Shown one piece after another: positions 37,922 to 46,299 of a DNA stretch of 64,000 nt (positions are counted from its first letter, which is position 1; each line of letters opens with the position of its first letter). This DNA is from SHVO01 sp041906145 (lineage in GTDB: Bacteria; Pseudomonadota; Alphaproteobacteria; Rhodospirillales; Rhodospirillaceae). The stretch lies in NCBI GenBank assembly GCA_041906145.1, contig JAYRJU010000001.1, positions 1,116,001-1,180,000 of the forward strand, read 5' to 3'. The position numbers were made by a program, and so were the translations under genes. Below the pieces are notes generated by a model. The model worked only from the letters and a program-made list of their open reading frames with translations, was not told the DNA's origin and did no database searches.

Positions 37922-39502
37922 ATGCGCGGGCAACCGCCGCGCAATTTAACGCGGGCTGGTTTCGATAAGATCGCCGGGTCGCTGCGCACCCAACTGTTGG
38001 GGCTACAGGATCAATTAAAGTCGCAGGATTTTTCCGTCATCCTCCTATTCGTAGGTTCCGCGCTGGCGGGTAAAAATGAGTCGCTCAACCTCATAACCGA
38101 ATGGCTGGATCCGCGCTGGATCACGACACACGCGTATGGCCCGCCGACGGCGGAAGAGGCCGCGCGGCCTGAATACTGGCGCTATTGGCGGGATCTGCCG
38201 CCCAAGGGTCAGATCGGATTGTTCGCCGGAAGCTGGTACCACAGCCCCGTTCATGACTTTGCCGAAGGCGAAATCGGCAAACGCAAATTCAAGCGCGCGC
38301 TCGACGACGTGCTGGCCTTCGAAAGAACGCTCGCGAACGACGGGACCTTGATCCTGAAATTTTGGCTGCATATGGATAAGGCCGCTTTGAAAAAACGCAT
38401 GAAAGCGTTGGAAGGCGACAAAGCGAGCTCCTGGCGTATCGGCGCCCTCGATTGGGAGCACTTGAAGAAGCATCGTAAGCTGCAAAGTGCGCATGAGCGG
38501 GCGGTCGATTACACCGACAAGGACGAAGCGCGCTGGATTCGCGTGGATGGCGCCGATCCGCGCCGGCGGGCGCTGCATATACTGACTGCGATTCGCGACG
38601 GGCTCACCGAGCACCTGACCCGGCGTCGTCACCGGCAAGCACGCGTGTCGAAGGCGGCCGCGATGGCAAGTCAGGCGCGGCAATCTGAACTGGCTAAGAT
38701 CGAAGCTAAACTGCCGGCGCTGGAAAAGCAGGTCCGCGAGGCGGCGCGGAAGAGTCTGACGCCACGGGCGCATGCAAAATCGCAGCATGCATCAACCCTT
38801 GATCGCCTCGATCTCTCGGCGCGTCTCGAGACCGAGGTCTATGAACAGCGCCTGAAGAAGCGCCGCGCCGCACTCGGTGAAATTTTTCGGCGTCTGCACT
38901 TCGAAGGCCGGTCCGCGATCATCTTGTTCGAAGGGCCGGATGCGGCGGGCAAAGGCGGTGCGATACGCCGCCTTACGGCTTGTATGGATGCGCGCGATTT
39001 TCAAGTCATTCAAATTGCCGCGCCGACGGAAGAGGAGCGGGCCCAGCACTATCTTTGGCGCTTCTGGAAGCACCTGCCTGCGGCGGGCAGGCTGACCATT
39101 TATGATCGCAGTTGGTACGGCCGCGTTCTTGTCGAGCGCATCGAACGGTTTGCGCAGCCAGATGAGTGGGCGCGCGCTTTCGATGAAATCAACGACTTCG
39201 AGCGCCAGTTGACGGCAAAAGGCATCGTGGTCGTCAAATTTTGGCTTCATATCTCGAAGGAGGAGCAACTCCGACGGTTCAAGGAGCGCGAGACAATATC
39301 CTACAAGAAATGGAAACTGACGCCCGAGGACTGGAGAAACCGCGAGAAATGGGGCGACTACACCATGGCGGTCGATGAGATGGTGGCCCGCACAAGCACG
39401 ACGTCCGCGCCGTGGACCTTGGTCGCGGGTAACGACAAGAAGTTCGCACGGATCAAGGTCATGGATACCGTTTACGACGCGCTCCGGTCGGCGCTGGCCT
39501 GA
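37922..39502 (+). CDS. Polyphosphate:AMP phosphotransferase (tandem PPK2 domains)
   Basis: 526 residues with two PPK2 domains. The second (from about residue 320) has an intact Walker A FEGPDAAGKGGAIRR and Walker B-like YDRSWYGRVLVERIE, with the lid sequence KFWLHISKEEQLRRF. The first has a degenerate P-loop, FVGSALAGKNESLN, but keeps the GSWYHSPV and KFWLHMDK equivalents. This two-domain layout is that of class II PAP enzymes, which make ADP from AMP and polyphosphate. The ATG at 37922 has CAGGA 6 nt upstream; an ATG at 37895 overlapping the hemerythrin stop is an alternative. Co-transcription with hemerythrin is likely. Confidence 0.88.
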   Translation: MRGQPPRNLTRAGFDKIAGSLRTQLLGLQDQLKSQDFSVILLFVGSALAGKNESLNLITEWLDPRWITTHAYGPPTAEEAARPEYWRYWRDLPPKGQIGLFAGSWYHSPVHDFAEGEIGKRKFKRALDDVLAFERTLANDGTLILKFWLHMDKAALKKRMKALEGDKASSWRIGALDWEHLKKHRKLQSAHERAVDYTDKDEARWIRVDGADPRRRALHILTAIRDGLTEHLTRRRHRQARVSKAAAMASQARQSELAKIEAKLPALEKQVREAARKSLTPRAHAKSQHASTLDRLDLSARLETEVYEQRLKKRRAALGEIFRRLHFEGRSAIILFEGPDAAGKGGAIRRLTACMDARDFQVIQIAAPTEEERAQHYLWRFWKHLPAAGRLTIYDRSWYGRVLVERIERFAQPDEWARAFDEINDFERQLTAKGIVVVKFWLHISKEEQLRRFKERETISYKKWKLTPEDWRNREKWGDYTMAVDEMVARTSTTSAPWTLVAGNDKKFARIKVMDTVYDALRSALA

Positions 39503-39604
39503 GCTTGATGCGTCGGGCGCGCAGGGGTTCCTCTGCCGTTAAAGGATAAATCAAATATTGCGGGCGCATTGAATACATCTAATGTTTCCTCTATACTGAA
39601 CCAT

Positions 39605-39958
39605 ATGGCTCAGTATTCAACCCGCCTCGACGCCTCATTCGCCGCGCTCTCCGACGCCACTCGGCGCGGCGTGTTGGAGCGGCTTGGACGCGGCGACGCC
39701 TCGATCACCGAGCTCGCCGACAAATTCCACATGACCCTCACCGGTATGAAAAAGCATGTCCGTGTGTTGGAGCGGGCGGGGCTCGTTGCCACGGAAAAAG
39801 TGGGCCGGGTGCGCACCTGTAGGCTCGGTGCGCGAAGGTTGGAGCAAGAAGTGGCCTGGATCGAAAAATATCGCCAGCTCTGGGCTGCGCGCTTCGATGA
39901 GCTGGATCACGTCGTCGAAGAGCTGAAACAGAGAGAAAAGAAGAGGGCTGCGTCATGA
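39605..39958 (+). CDS. ArsR-family winged-helix regulator
   Basis: 117 residues. The winged-helix domain shows LDASFAALSDATRRGVLERL, ITELADKFHMTLTGMKKHVRVLERAGLV (recognition helix) and a wing GRVRTCRLGARRLE. No metal-binding cysteine motif (ELCVCDL type) is present. Its stop overlaps the start of an AHSA1-type SRPBCC gene (ATGA), a very common two-gene unit. It probably represses its own operon. The start at 39605 (MAQYSTRLD) lacks a clear Shine-Dalgarno sequence. Confidence 0.92.
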   Translation: MAQYSTRLDASFAALSDATRRGVLERLGRGDASITELADKFHMTLTGMKKHVRVLERAGLVATEKVGRVRTCRLGARRLEQEVAWIEKYRQLWAARFDELDHVVEELKQREKKRAAS

Positions 39959-40425
39959 ACAATCCCACAAGCGTTGAGCGAAAGTCGGACCGCGAACTCG
40001 TCGTCACACGCACTTTCAACGCGCCGGCGCACCTCGTGTTCGAAACCTGGACCAAGCCCGACCTTCTCAAGCGCTGGTGGGCGCCAAAGTCTTTCGGAAT
40101 TAAGTTCATCTCTTGTGAGCTCGATGTCCGCACCGGCGGCGCCTATCGCTTTGTGTTCGGCCATCCGGATTTCCCGCAGCCCATGGCGTTCTTCGGCAGG
40201 TACATCGAAGTGACGCCGCCCTCGCGTCTTGTGTGGACGAATGAAGAGAGCCCCGACGGCTCCGTCACCACCGCCACGTTCGAAGAACAGGACGGGCGCA
40301 CACATGTTGTCATTCACGATCTCTATCCGTCGAAAGACGCCCTCGATGCCGCCATCGCTTCCGGAAGCACGGGCGCATACCCCGAACAGTTCGGTGAACT
40401 TGAGACGCTCCTGACGTCCCTTTAA
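39955..40425 (+). CDS. SRPBCC-family (AHSA1-like) protein paired with ArsR
   Basis: 156 residues of the AHSA1 subgroup: RELVVTRTFNAPAHLVFETW, WWAPKSFGIKFISCELDVRTGG, SPDGSVTTATFEEQ and VVIHDLYPSKDALDAAI. The ligand and function are unknown. It overlaps the ArsR gene by 4 bp and the next gene by 1 bp, so all three are probably translated from one message. Confidence 0.9.
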   Translation: MNNPTSVERKSDRELVVTRTFNAPAHLVFETWTKPDLLKRWWAPKSFGIKFISCELDVRTGGAYRFVFGHPDFPQPMAFFGRYIEVTPPSRLVWTNEESPDGSVTTATFEEQDGRTHVVIHDLYPSKDALDAAIASGSTGAYPEQFGELETLLTSL

Positions 40426-41117
40426 TGCACGTGCAAGTTCCCACTCTTGAACGGGTGCGGGAATTGGTCGCGGCGGCCGAGGACGCGCGCCGGCCCAATT
40501 CCTACGTACGCGCTTTTGAAGGATGGTCCGGGGCGAGCGCGCTCAGGCGCAAGATCCTGGCGGACTACGAGCGGGACCTATCGCTCTTGAACGGCGACGC
40601 GTGGCGCGCACTGAAGACGTCCGCCGCCAAACGCCTCATCCGCAACAAAAAGAAGGCCTGGGAACCGCTCTTCGATCTCTTGAACGAAGCCAAGGCCCAC
40701 GCCTATCTCGCCGCGCTCGGATGCGCCAATATCCAAGCGATTCCACCGTCGTATGATTATAAGACGCCGGACTTAAAAGCCGATCTGAACGGCGGCCTGG
40801 TGTTATGCGAAGTCAAAACACTCAATATGTCGGACGATGAGCGCACGGTGCGCGCCCAAGACGGCTCGAATCGCAGTTCCCTATCGGACGAATTCCTGAC
40901 GGGGAAGCTCACCTGGACCCTGCGCGCCGCGAAAGCGCAACTCGACGCTTTTCCGTTGCCCGCGCGCAAGATCATTTATCTGGTTTTTAATCCGGATGAG
41001 TCGTTGGACGATTATGCCGACGACTATACGCAGCAGCTTGAAGCGTTCTTAAAAGTGTTTCCGCGCGGCGGCATTGAGGTGGAGGTGTTCCAATTCCTTC
41101 CCCTCTACGGCCCTTAG
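40425..41117 (+). CDS. Putative PD-(D/E)XK-fold nuclease-like protein
   Basis: 230 residues, not a family I recognise by name. The centre has a candidate PD-(D/E)XK core: P115-D116 in YKTPDLKAD, then E129-V130-K131 in GGLVLCEVKT, spaced as in restriction-endonuclease-like folds. Before it lies a helix with a conserved-type Glu (PLFDLLNEAKAHAYLAALGC), and after it a predicted strand IIYLVFNPDES. A helical N-terminal region precedes the core. Its ATG overlaps the stop of the ArsR-linked SRPBCC gene (TAATG). The catalytic reading is inference from motif spacing. Confidence 0.6.
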   Translation: MHVQVPTLERVRELVAAAEDARRPNSYVRAFEGWSGASALRRKILADYERDLSLLNGDAWRALKTSAAKRLIRNKKKAWEPLFDLLNEAKAHAYLAALGCANIQAIPPSYDYKTPDLKADLNGGLVLCEVKTLNMSDDERTVRAQDGSNRSSLSDEFLTGKLTWTLRAAKAQLDAFPLPARKIIYLVFNPDESLDDYADDYTQQLEAFLKVFPRGGIEVEVFQFLPLYGP

Positions 41118-41177
41118 TACGCTGGTAATATTCGCGCGTGTCGGCTTAAAATTCAGCCGGTGGAACCGAGGGGCTGA

Positions 41178-41540
41178 ATGGGCGAACATCCGCGGGCACT
41201 GAACTCCGGACTGATCCCCTGCGCGAACTGCGGCCATCGGCTCGCGGACAGCGCTCCGTTCTGTCCGCAATGTAGCTACCCGTGGCCCCGGGCGCGTGAC
41301 CTCAACCGCGTCATCTGCCCGGTGTGCGACCAGTCTGCCCCCGTCTACATCCGCAACTCGAACTCTCCCACCAACAGATGGTGCCTCGCCCGGCGTTGCG
41401 AGCGTTGTGGCGGCCCTGCACCGTGGGAGGGTCAGTCCGTGGAGGCGCGGCAAGAGCCGCCGCCCACGCTCCAGGAAAGGCTTATCGGGATTGGCGTTCT
41501 TGTCGTTGTCGGGGTGATTATCTCCTACGTGCTCGGATAG
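41178..41540 (+). CDS. Double zinc-ribbon protein with C-terminal membrane anchor
   Basis: 120 residues. The first ribbon is CANCGHRLADSAPFCPQC. The second pairs CPVC with CERC across about 28 residues (ICPVCDQSAP ... CERCGGP). The last 22 residues (LIGIGVLVVVGVIISYVLG) form a single membrane helix, so the ribbons would face the cytoplasm in a tail-anchored topology. No specific family is evident. It stands 60 bp after the nuclease-like gene on the same strand. Confidence 0.75.
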   Translation: MGEHPRALNSGLIPCANCGHRLADSAPFCPQCSYPWPRARDLNRVICPVCDQSAPVYIRNSNSPTNRWCLARRCERCGGPAPWEGQSVEARQEPPPTLQERLIGIGVLVVVGVIISYVLG

Positions 41541-41625
41541 CGCGTCTCACCCGGTTACCTTGGAGCCTCTTGGCCAAGAGCGCGGACCGTGGATAATCGG
41601 GGCTCGTTTTGGGAAAGGGGCTCAC

Positions 41626-42549
41626 ATGGACCAGATGACCGGCCGGAAGAAAATGCCCGCGGAAGCGGTGGATCTCTACTCGCGCTTTATTCACGGCGAA
41701 ATCGGCCGCCGGGACTTTTTCGACGGCCTCGCCCATTTCGCCATCGGCGGCCTCACGGTCGGGGCGATGGTCGAGGCTCTGATGCCGAACTACGCGCTCG
41801 GTCAGCAAATCCGCAAAGACGACGAACGCATCAAGGCAAGCTATGTGACGGTCCCGTCGCCCGACGGCCACGGCTACATCAAAGGCTATTTCGTGCGCCC
41901 CTTCAGCGCCGATACGCGCAGCGCAACGCCCGCGAAGCTGCCGGGTGTGCTCGTCATTCACGAGAATCGCGGATTGAATCCGCACACGGAAGATGTCGCG
42001 CGCCGCTTCGCGCTCGAGAACTTCAACGTCTTCGCGCCGGATGCGCTTTCGTCGGCCGGCGGATATCCCGGCGACGACTTCAAGGGCGGCGAGCTTTTCA
42101 GCAAGCTCGATCCCGCCAAACGGCAAGCCGATTTCCTGGCCGCCGCCCATTGGTTGAAGGCGCGTGAAGACGGCAACGGCAAGATCTGCGCCACGGGCTT
42201 CTGCTTCGGCGGCGGACTCTCCAATACCTTAGCCGGCGTCATGGGTGCCGACCTCGCGGCGGCGGCGCCGTTCTATGGAGCGCAGACGAAGCCGGAAGAC
42301 GTTGCGAAGATCAAGGCCGCCATCCTCGTCCATCACGGCGCGCTCGACAAAAACCTCATCGCGAACTGGCCCGCGCAGGAAGCCGAACTGAAGAAGCACA
42401 AGATCAAGTACGAGGGCCGTATCTACCCGGACTCCGCGCACGGCTTTTTCAACGACGCGACGCCGGAACGATATAACAAGGTCACGGCCGCGGAAGCTTG
42501 GACCCGCACTCTTGCGTGGTTCAATCAGCACGCGCGCGACGTGGTATAG
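41626..42549 (+). CDS. Dienelactone hydrolase-family protein
   Basis: 307 residues. The alpha/beta-hydrolase core shows PGVLVIHENRGLNPHTEDVARR, the nucleophile elbow GFCFGGGLS (Cys in place of Ser, as in dienelactone hydrolases), LVHHGALDKNL with the acid, and the His in DSAHGFFND. About 70 residues precede the core, including a hydrophobic stretch (LAHFAIGGLTVGAMVEALM) after GEIGRRDFF, which resembles a Tat-like signal. AAAGGGG precedes the ATG at 41626. Confidence 0.88.
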   Translation: MDQMTGRKKMPAEAVDLYSRFIHGEIGRRDFFDGLAHFAIGGLTVGAMVEALMPNYALGQQIRKDDERIKASYVTVPSPDGHGYIKGYFVRPFSADTRSATPAKLPGVLVIHENRGLNPHTEDVARRFALENFNVFAPDALSSAGGYPGDDFKGGELFSKLDPAKRQADFLAAAHWLKAREDGNGKICATGFCFGGGLSNTLAGVMGADLAAAAPFYGAQTKPEDVAKIKAAILVHHGALDKNLIANWPAQEAELKKHKIKYEGRIYPDSAHGFFNDATPERYNKVTAAEAWTRTLAWFNQHARDVV

Positions 42550-42646
42550 ACGCGAGAAAGGTGGAAGTAAGCTCGGTAAGTTCCGCGGCCGCCGACGGGC
42601 TTGCCGAGCATCTCCTCTCAGGGCTTTTCGAGGACCGCCGTGAGCA

Positions 42647-42778
42647 TCATTCGTTAGACGTCGACGTCACCGCCGCGTAGCCCGCCGCGCCCGGAAGGCG
42701 AACGGGCAGCGCAGCGCGCCACTGCGGAAATTTCGTCTCCACCAGACACTTCATGAGAGGGACGTCAATCGTGGGGGA
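42647..42778 (-). pseudogene. N-terminal fragment of an aminoglycoside phosphotransferase-like gene
   Basis: The minus-strand frame encodes IDVPLMKCLVETKFPQWRAA then LPVRLPG before stopping at TSTSNE. This resembles the start of APH/choline-kinase-type proteins (IDxxLVxxLVAxQFPQWADLPVxPV). The remaining about 250 residues, including all catalytic motifs, are absent. The rest of the 42550-42908 gap holds no gene; a 12-bp perfect palindrome, gacgtcgacgtc, lies at about 42657. Confidence 0.4.
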
Positions 42779-42908
42779 TTTGACACCTGACGGACGACAA
42801 AACGATCCCTCCGCGAAACCGGGTTCATGTGTTTGTTCAGCATTAGAAGTCGTGTGCCGCAAGAGACAGAAAAGAGCGCCGCCGTCCAATAGCGTTCAAG
42901 CGATCTCT

Positions 42909-43964
42909 TCAAGAAGGGCGTTCAACGGCCCAGCGGGCGCGCCAGGTTTTCAAAATCTGCGGATTACGAATGTAAACCGGCGGCGCGCCATCCAGCACGC
43001 GCAGCACGTTCGCGATGCTGGCTTCAACCGACTTCACGCGCATTTCGCGGGTCAGGCCGATGCTGTGCGGCGTCAGCACCGCATTTTTCAAGCCTCGCAG
43101 CGGGCTGTCCTTGGGCAGAGGTTCTTTCTCGAAGACGTCGAGCCCGATGGCGTTGAAATGGCCTTCCTGGCTGAGCTTGACCAACGCCTCCTCATCGATG
43201 ATGCCGCCGCGCGACGTGCAAATGAGAACTGAACCGCGCTTCATAAGCTTGAGGCGCGCGGCGCCGAGCATGCCGCGGGTTTCGTCGGTCAGGGGCGCCA
43301 GCACGCAAACGATGTCGCTTGCCGCCAGCATCTCCTCAAGCGGTAGGAAGCTCACCCCGTGCGGGGTTTCCGCCGGCGGATGACGCGTCGTGGCGCGAAA
43401 CGCAACGCCCCAGGCTGCAAGCCGCGCCACGACGCCGCGGGCAATCCCCCCATAGCCCAGGAGACCGATGGTTTTGCCGCCAAGCTGCCGGGCCGTGAGC
43501 TGGGGCACGGCCCACACGTCTTGGGTTAGGAAACGCTGCTGCGTCGTGTTGAAGTCATAAAGGCACGCGAGGATCATGAGAACTGTGGCTTCAGCCATGC
43601 TGTCGGTATTCTCGGGCACCTGACCGTTGCCGATAATGATGCCAAGGTCGCTCGCCGCGCGCTCGTCGAATCCTTCGGTGCCCGTCCACGGCGAGATCAC
43701 GGCCCGCAAATGCGGTGCGCGAGCCATGGCCGCGCGCGAGACCGGACAGTATCCGACCGCATAAAGCACGCTGGCATTATCGAGCGCATCGGTCTTCGCC
43801 ACGAAATCCGCCGGCGTGTTGTAGCGGACGACGTTGTAGCCTTTGGCGGCGACCGCCTCGGTGACGGGGTTAAAGTAATAGTCGAGCGATCCGACGAGAA
43901 CGACATCGTGTGCGGACTTATCGCGTGCGAGCTGTGTCGTCGGCTCCATGGCTTCTATGCCCAC
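42909..43964 (-). CDS. D-isomer-specific 2-hydroxyacid dehydrogenase
   Basis: 351 residues. The NAD-binding domain has IGLLGYGGIARGVVARLAAWG and the conserved loop LAPLTDETRGMLGAARLKLMKRGSVLI. Catalytic residues appear as Arg in CTSRGGIIDE, Glu in VFEKEPLP and His in TPHSIGLTREM. The family reduces 2-keto acids or oxidises D-2-hydroxyacids; phosphoglycerate specificity is not indicated (no ACT domain). The ATG at 43949 is an alternative start. It ends the minus-strand run after the NTF2-like gene. Confidence 0.9.
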   Translation of the reverse strand: MGIEAMEPTTQLARDKSAHDVVLVGSLDYYFNPVTEAVAAKGYNVVRYNTPADFVAKTDALDNASVLYAVGYCPVSRAAMARAPHLRAVISPWTGTEGFDERAASDLGIIIGNGQVPENTDSMAEATVLMILACLYDFNTTQQRFLTQDVWAVPQLTARQLGGKTIGLLGYGGIARGVVARLAAWGVAFRATTRHPPAETPHGVSFLPLEEMLAASDIVCVLAPLTDETRGMLGAARLKLMKRGSVLICTSRGGIIDEEALVKLSQEGHFNAIGLDVFEKEPLPKDSPLRGLKNAVLTPHSIGLTREMRVKSVEASIANVLRVLDGAPPVYIRNPQILKTWRARWAVERPS

Positions 43965-43972
43965 TCAATATT

Positions 43973-44485
43973 CTACGGTGTCTTTTTATTGGCTTGATCG
44001 GCCGATTTGATTTCTTTGCTTATTTGATAAATCGCGTCGTTCGGGATGGGGAGGCTAAGAGAATATTGCTCAATCCGCCACTCACCCTCGATTTTCATGA
44101 GAACGCCCGTTCCGCGGGTCAAGCCGAAGTCCTCATTCTTCAAGAGTTCGTCAAACCACGCGACGCGCGGCGCCTCTCCGCGCTCGACAGTGATATGGCG
44201 GCTCTGGGGGACATAGGTCCAACCTTTCCCCGCATCGAAAGAGTCCTTCGCATACGTTTTGAATTCCGGAACGGTCCACCTTTCGGTCGCGTCCGTCCCG
44301 ATGAACACGCCGTCAGGCGCGAACAGCGAAAAATACGTCTGCGCATCAGCCCGTGATGCGGCGGCATGAAACTTGTCAAGAACCGCTGCGATGCTGATCT
44401 CTTCCGCAGCGGGGGCTTTGGCGCTGGCGACGAACAGGAGGCTTATGCCGAGGAGGATGACAGCGATCTTCTTGCTGTGCTGCAT
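43973..44485 (-). CDS. Exported SnoaL/NTF2-like protein
   Basis: 170 residues with a signal peptide (KKIAVILLGISLLFVASAKAPAAEE). The cone-shaped NTF2-like domain shows ISIAAVLDKFHAAASRADAQTYFSLFAPDGVFIGTDATERW and a closing WRIEQYSLSLPIP. Related proteins act as ketosteroid-isomerase-like enzymes or binding proteins; no specific role can be given. It starts 8 bp upstream of the dehydrogenase ATG, an arrangement that suggests co-expression. Confidence 0.85.
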   Translation of the reverse strand: MQHSKKIAVILLGISLLFVASAKAPAAEEISIAAVLDKFHAAASRADAQTYFSLFAPDGVFIGTDATERWTVPEFKTYAKDSFDAGKGWTYVPQSRHITVERGEAPRVAWFDELLKNEDFGLTRGTGVLMKIEGEWRIEQYSLSLPIPNDAIYQISKEIKSADQANKKTP

Positions 44486-44644
44486 GGGGAGAGCTCCAGT
44501 CGTTATAGAGCGGAGTAGGCGTGCCCTGCGTGACGAGCGCGCGCACGCATGGACACCGCGGGTAACACTGAAGAAGCAGCGCCGCGAGGGTCCGTCTACG
44601 CCGCGCCCCGCTCCACTATTGATCTCACAAGCGCAGCACTGCCG

Positions 44645-45181
44645 CTAGGCTTTCGCTTTCTTCGCGGCTTCAATCGCTTCCATCACGATCCGCCGCGCTT
44701 CCTCCGCATCGCCCCATTGGCCGATGCGCACCCACTTCTCTGATTCGAGATCCTTATAATGTTTGAAGAAGTGCTCGATCTGCTGGAGGACGATCGAAGG
44801 TAGGTCCTGGCGCTGCAGAACATCCGAGTAATAGGGGAAGGTGGTGTCCACAGGCACGCATATCAGCTTCTCGTCGCCTCCGGCTTCGTCCTCGAGTTTC
44901 AAAACACCAATGGGACGGGCGCGGACGATGCAGCCGGGCACGAACGGCGAGCGCGCGATGACGAGGGCGTCCAACGGATCGCCGTCCGGCGACAGTGTAT
45001 GCGGCACAAAGCCGTAATTGGCCGGATAGCGCATCGGCGTATGCAGAATGCGGTCCACGAACAAAGCACCCGAGGCCTTGTCGAATTCGTACTTCACCGG
45101 CTCGCCGCCGACCGGCACTTCGATAATGACGTTGATGCTATGGGGCGGATTGTCTCCGACCGGGACCATCTCGATACGCAA
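44645..45181 (-). CDS. ppa: Inorganic pyrophosphatase
   Basis: Soluble family I pyrophosphatase that drives biosynthesis by removing PPi. The 178 residues include VKYEFDKASGALFVDR, MRYPANYGFVPHTLSPDGDPLDALVI (active-site signature with metal-binding aspartates) and FFKHYKDLESEKWVRIGQWG. Length and order of motifs are standard. No feature was recognised in the 159 bp between this gene and the NTF2-like gene. Confidence 0.96.
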   Translation of the reverse strand: MRIEMVPVGDNPPHSINVIIEVPVGGEPVKYEFDKASGALFVDRILHTPMRYPANYGFVPHTLSPDGDPLDALVIARSPFVPGCIVRARPIGVLKLEDEAGGDEKLICVPVDTTFPYYSDVLQRQDLPSIVLQQIEHFFKHYKDLESEKWVRIGQWGDAEEARRIVMEAIEAAKKAKA

Positions 45182-45286
45182 GGGTCTACCTCAGTTCATA
45201 CAAGTGCTGCGCCCGCTGCCCCGTGGAGTTCGCTATCTCGAAAGGGGATGAGCAATCAAAATCTTGGAAACGAAAATTATTAGATA

Positions 45287-45363
45287 TGGCGTCCCCGGCG
45301 CGATTTGAACGCACGACCCCCAGATTAGGAATCTGGTGCTCTATCCAGCTGAGCTACGGGGAC
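45287..45363 (-). tRNA. tRNA-Arg (anticodon CCT)
   Basis: The minus strand folds as a complete cloverleaf: acceptor GTCCCCG / CGGGGAC, D arm GCTC...GAGC, anticodon stem CCAGA / TCTGG around TTCCTAA (anticodon CCT, reading AGG), T arm GTGCG-TTCAAAT-CGCGC, discriminator G and an encoded CCA end. 77 nt in total. Confidence 0.96.
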
Positions 45364-45405
45364 CCGGGCGCAGTTCTATCATAGCCGCGCCGAGCTCCCA
45401 ACCGC

Positions 45406-45822
45406 TCAAGACGGCGCCGCAAGGCTTTCCGCCTTCCTCAAAACGCCCGCGTAGAAACAGTTGTAGTAAATCGACATCACGAAGTTGAGGCCGAGGGTGA
45501 TCGGGTTGGCCGCGATCCCGGCGAACATCCCGGCGGGACTCGCCGCACCCGGCGTAAATCCGCCGGGCAGAAGCAGGCGATAGGCAATGCGTCCGATGAA
45601 TAGCGCGATCACACCGAGACTGATGTAGGGATGCGGCGTGTAGAATTTTCCCTCGCCGGTCGCCTCGAATTGCGTGTGCGCGAACAGGCCGATGCGCAAG
45701 CCCATGCGGCGCGGCGCGAGCTTCTGCCGCCCAATGCTGCGCCGGATACGGCGGTAGAGGATGAAGACGATCAGCGCGCCGGTCGCCAGGATCGGTGGCA
45801 GAGCAGGCAGGTCAATATTCAT
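45406..45822 (-). CDS. Small integral membrane protein, function unknown
   Basis: 138 residues with about three to four hydrophobic segments (LPPILATGALIVFILY, YISLGVIALFIGRIAYRLLL, TLGLNFVMSIYYNCFYAGV) separated by a basic loop (RRIRRSIGRQKLAPRRMG). The pattern recalls the CcdC/DUF1453 type of membrane proteins, but I would not assign it firmly. Start at 45822, with GAGG 6 nt upstream; an ATG two codons earlier is too close to it. Confidence 0.7.
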   Translation of the reverse strand: MNIDLPALPPILATGALIVFILYRRIRRSIGRQKLAPRRMGLRIGLFAHTQFEATGEGKFYTPHPYISLGVIALFIGRIAYRLLLPGGFTPGAASPAGMFAGIAANPITLGLNFVMSIYYNCFYAGVLRKAESLAAPS

Positions 45823-45928
45823 AAGCATCCTCGCGAAGCCTCGCCGGCGCTTTTAGCACACCGCCATCGCGCAAATAAAAAGGGCGCCGCTTACAATGCG
45901 GCGCCCTTGTCGTGGTGTGTTGTGAATT

Positions 45929-46210
45929 TTAGTGGACGCGTGCGGGTTCCATATCGTGCTGGCGCACGGCGCCCCAGGCTTGATCGAAAGTCTGCGCGGC
46001 GCCGATCGGCTCGCCCGATGCGTTGAAGATCGCCCAAACTTCTTCGTCATTCACGATCGCTTGGCGGATGTACGCGATTTCATTGAGTCCGAGGCGCGCA
46101 AGGTCGATCGGGGTCGCGCCCGCGGTCGCAAGGCTTTCGGTCTCAGAGGAATTCGTGGCGGCCGGAACGAGGGTCTCGTCGGCTTTCGCTTTGATGTCTT
46201 TCTCGAACAT
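45929..46210 (-). CDS. DUF1150 family protein, partner of Hsp20
   Basis: 93 residues from MFEKDIKAK, with a perfect AAGGAGG 5-6 nt before the ATG at 46210. The conserved part is LGLNEIAYIRQAIVNDEEVWAIFNASGEPIGAAQTFDQAW, the DUF1150 signature. In alphaproteobacteria this small protein is commonly encoded next to an Hsp20 gene, as here (89 bp downstream of it). Its function is not established; a role with the heat-shock protein is inference. Confidence 0.88.
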   Translation of the reverse strand: MFEKDIKAKADETLVPAATNSSETESLATAGATPIDLARLGLNEIAYIRQAIVNDEEVWAIFNASGEPIGAAQTFDQAWGAVRQHDMEPARVH

Positions 46211-46299
46211 ATGATCCTCCTTTCGAGCGATCATGAAAGGCGGCATCCCTCAAGGCGATACCGCCGGTGGAGTATTTCTAACCTAAGCAACCAATGTGG

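Noticed and set aside
37922..39502. Degenerate P-loop in the first PPK2 domain as a novelty
   Set aside because: Two-domain PPK2 enzymes of the polyphosphate:AMP phosphotransferase type normally have a divergent first domain.
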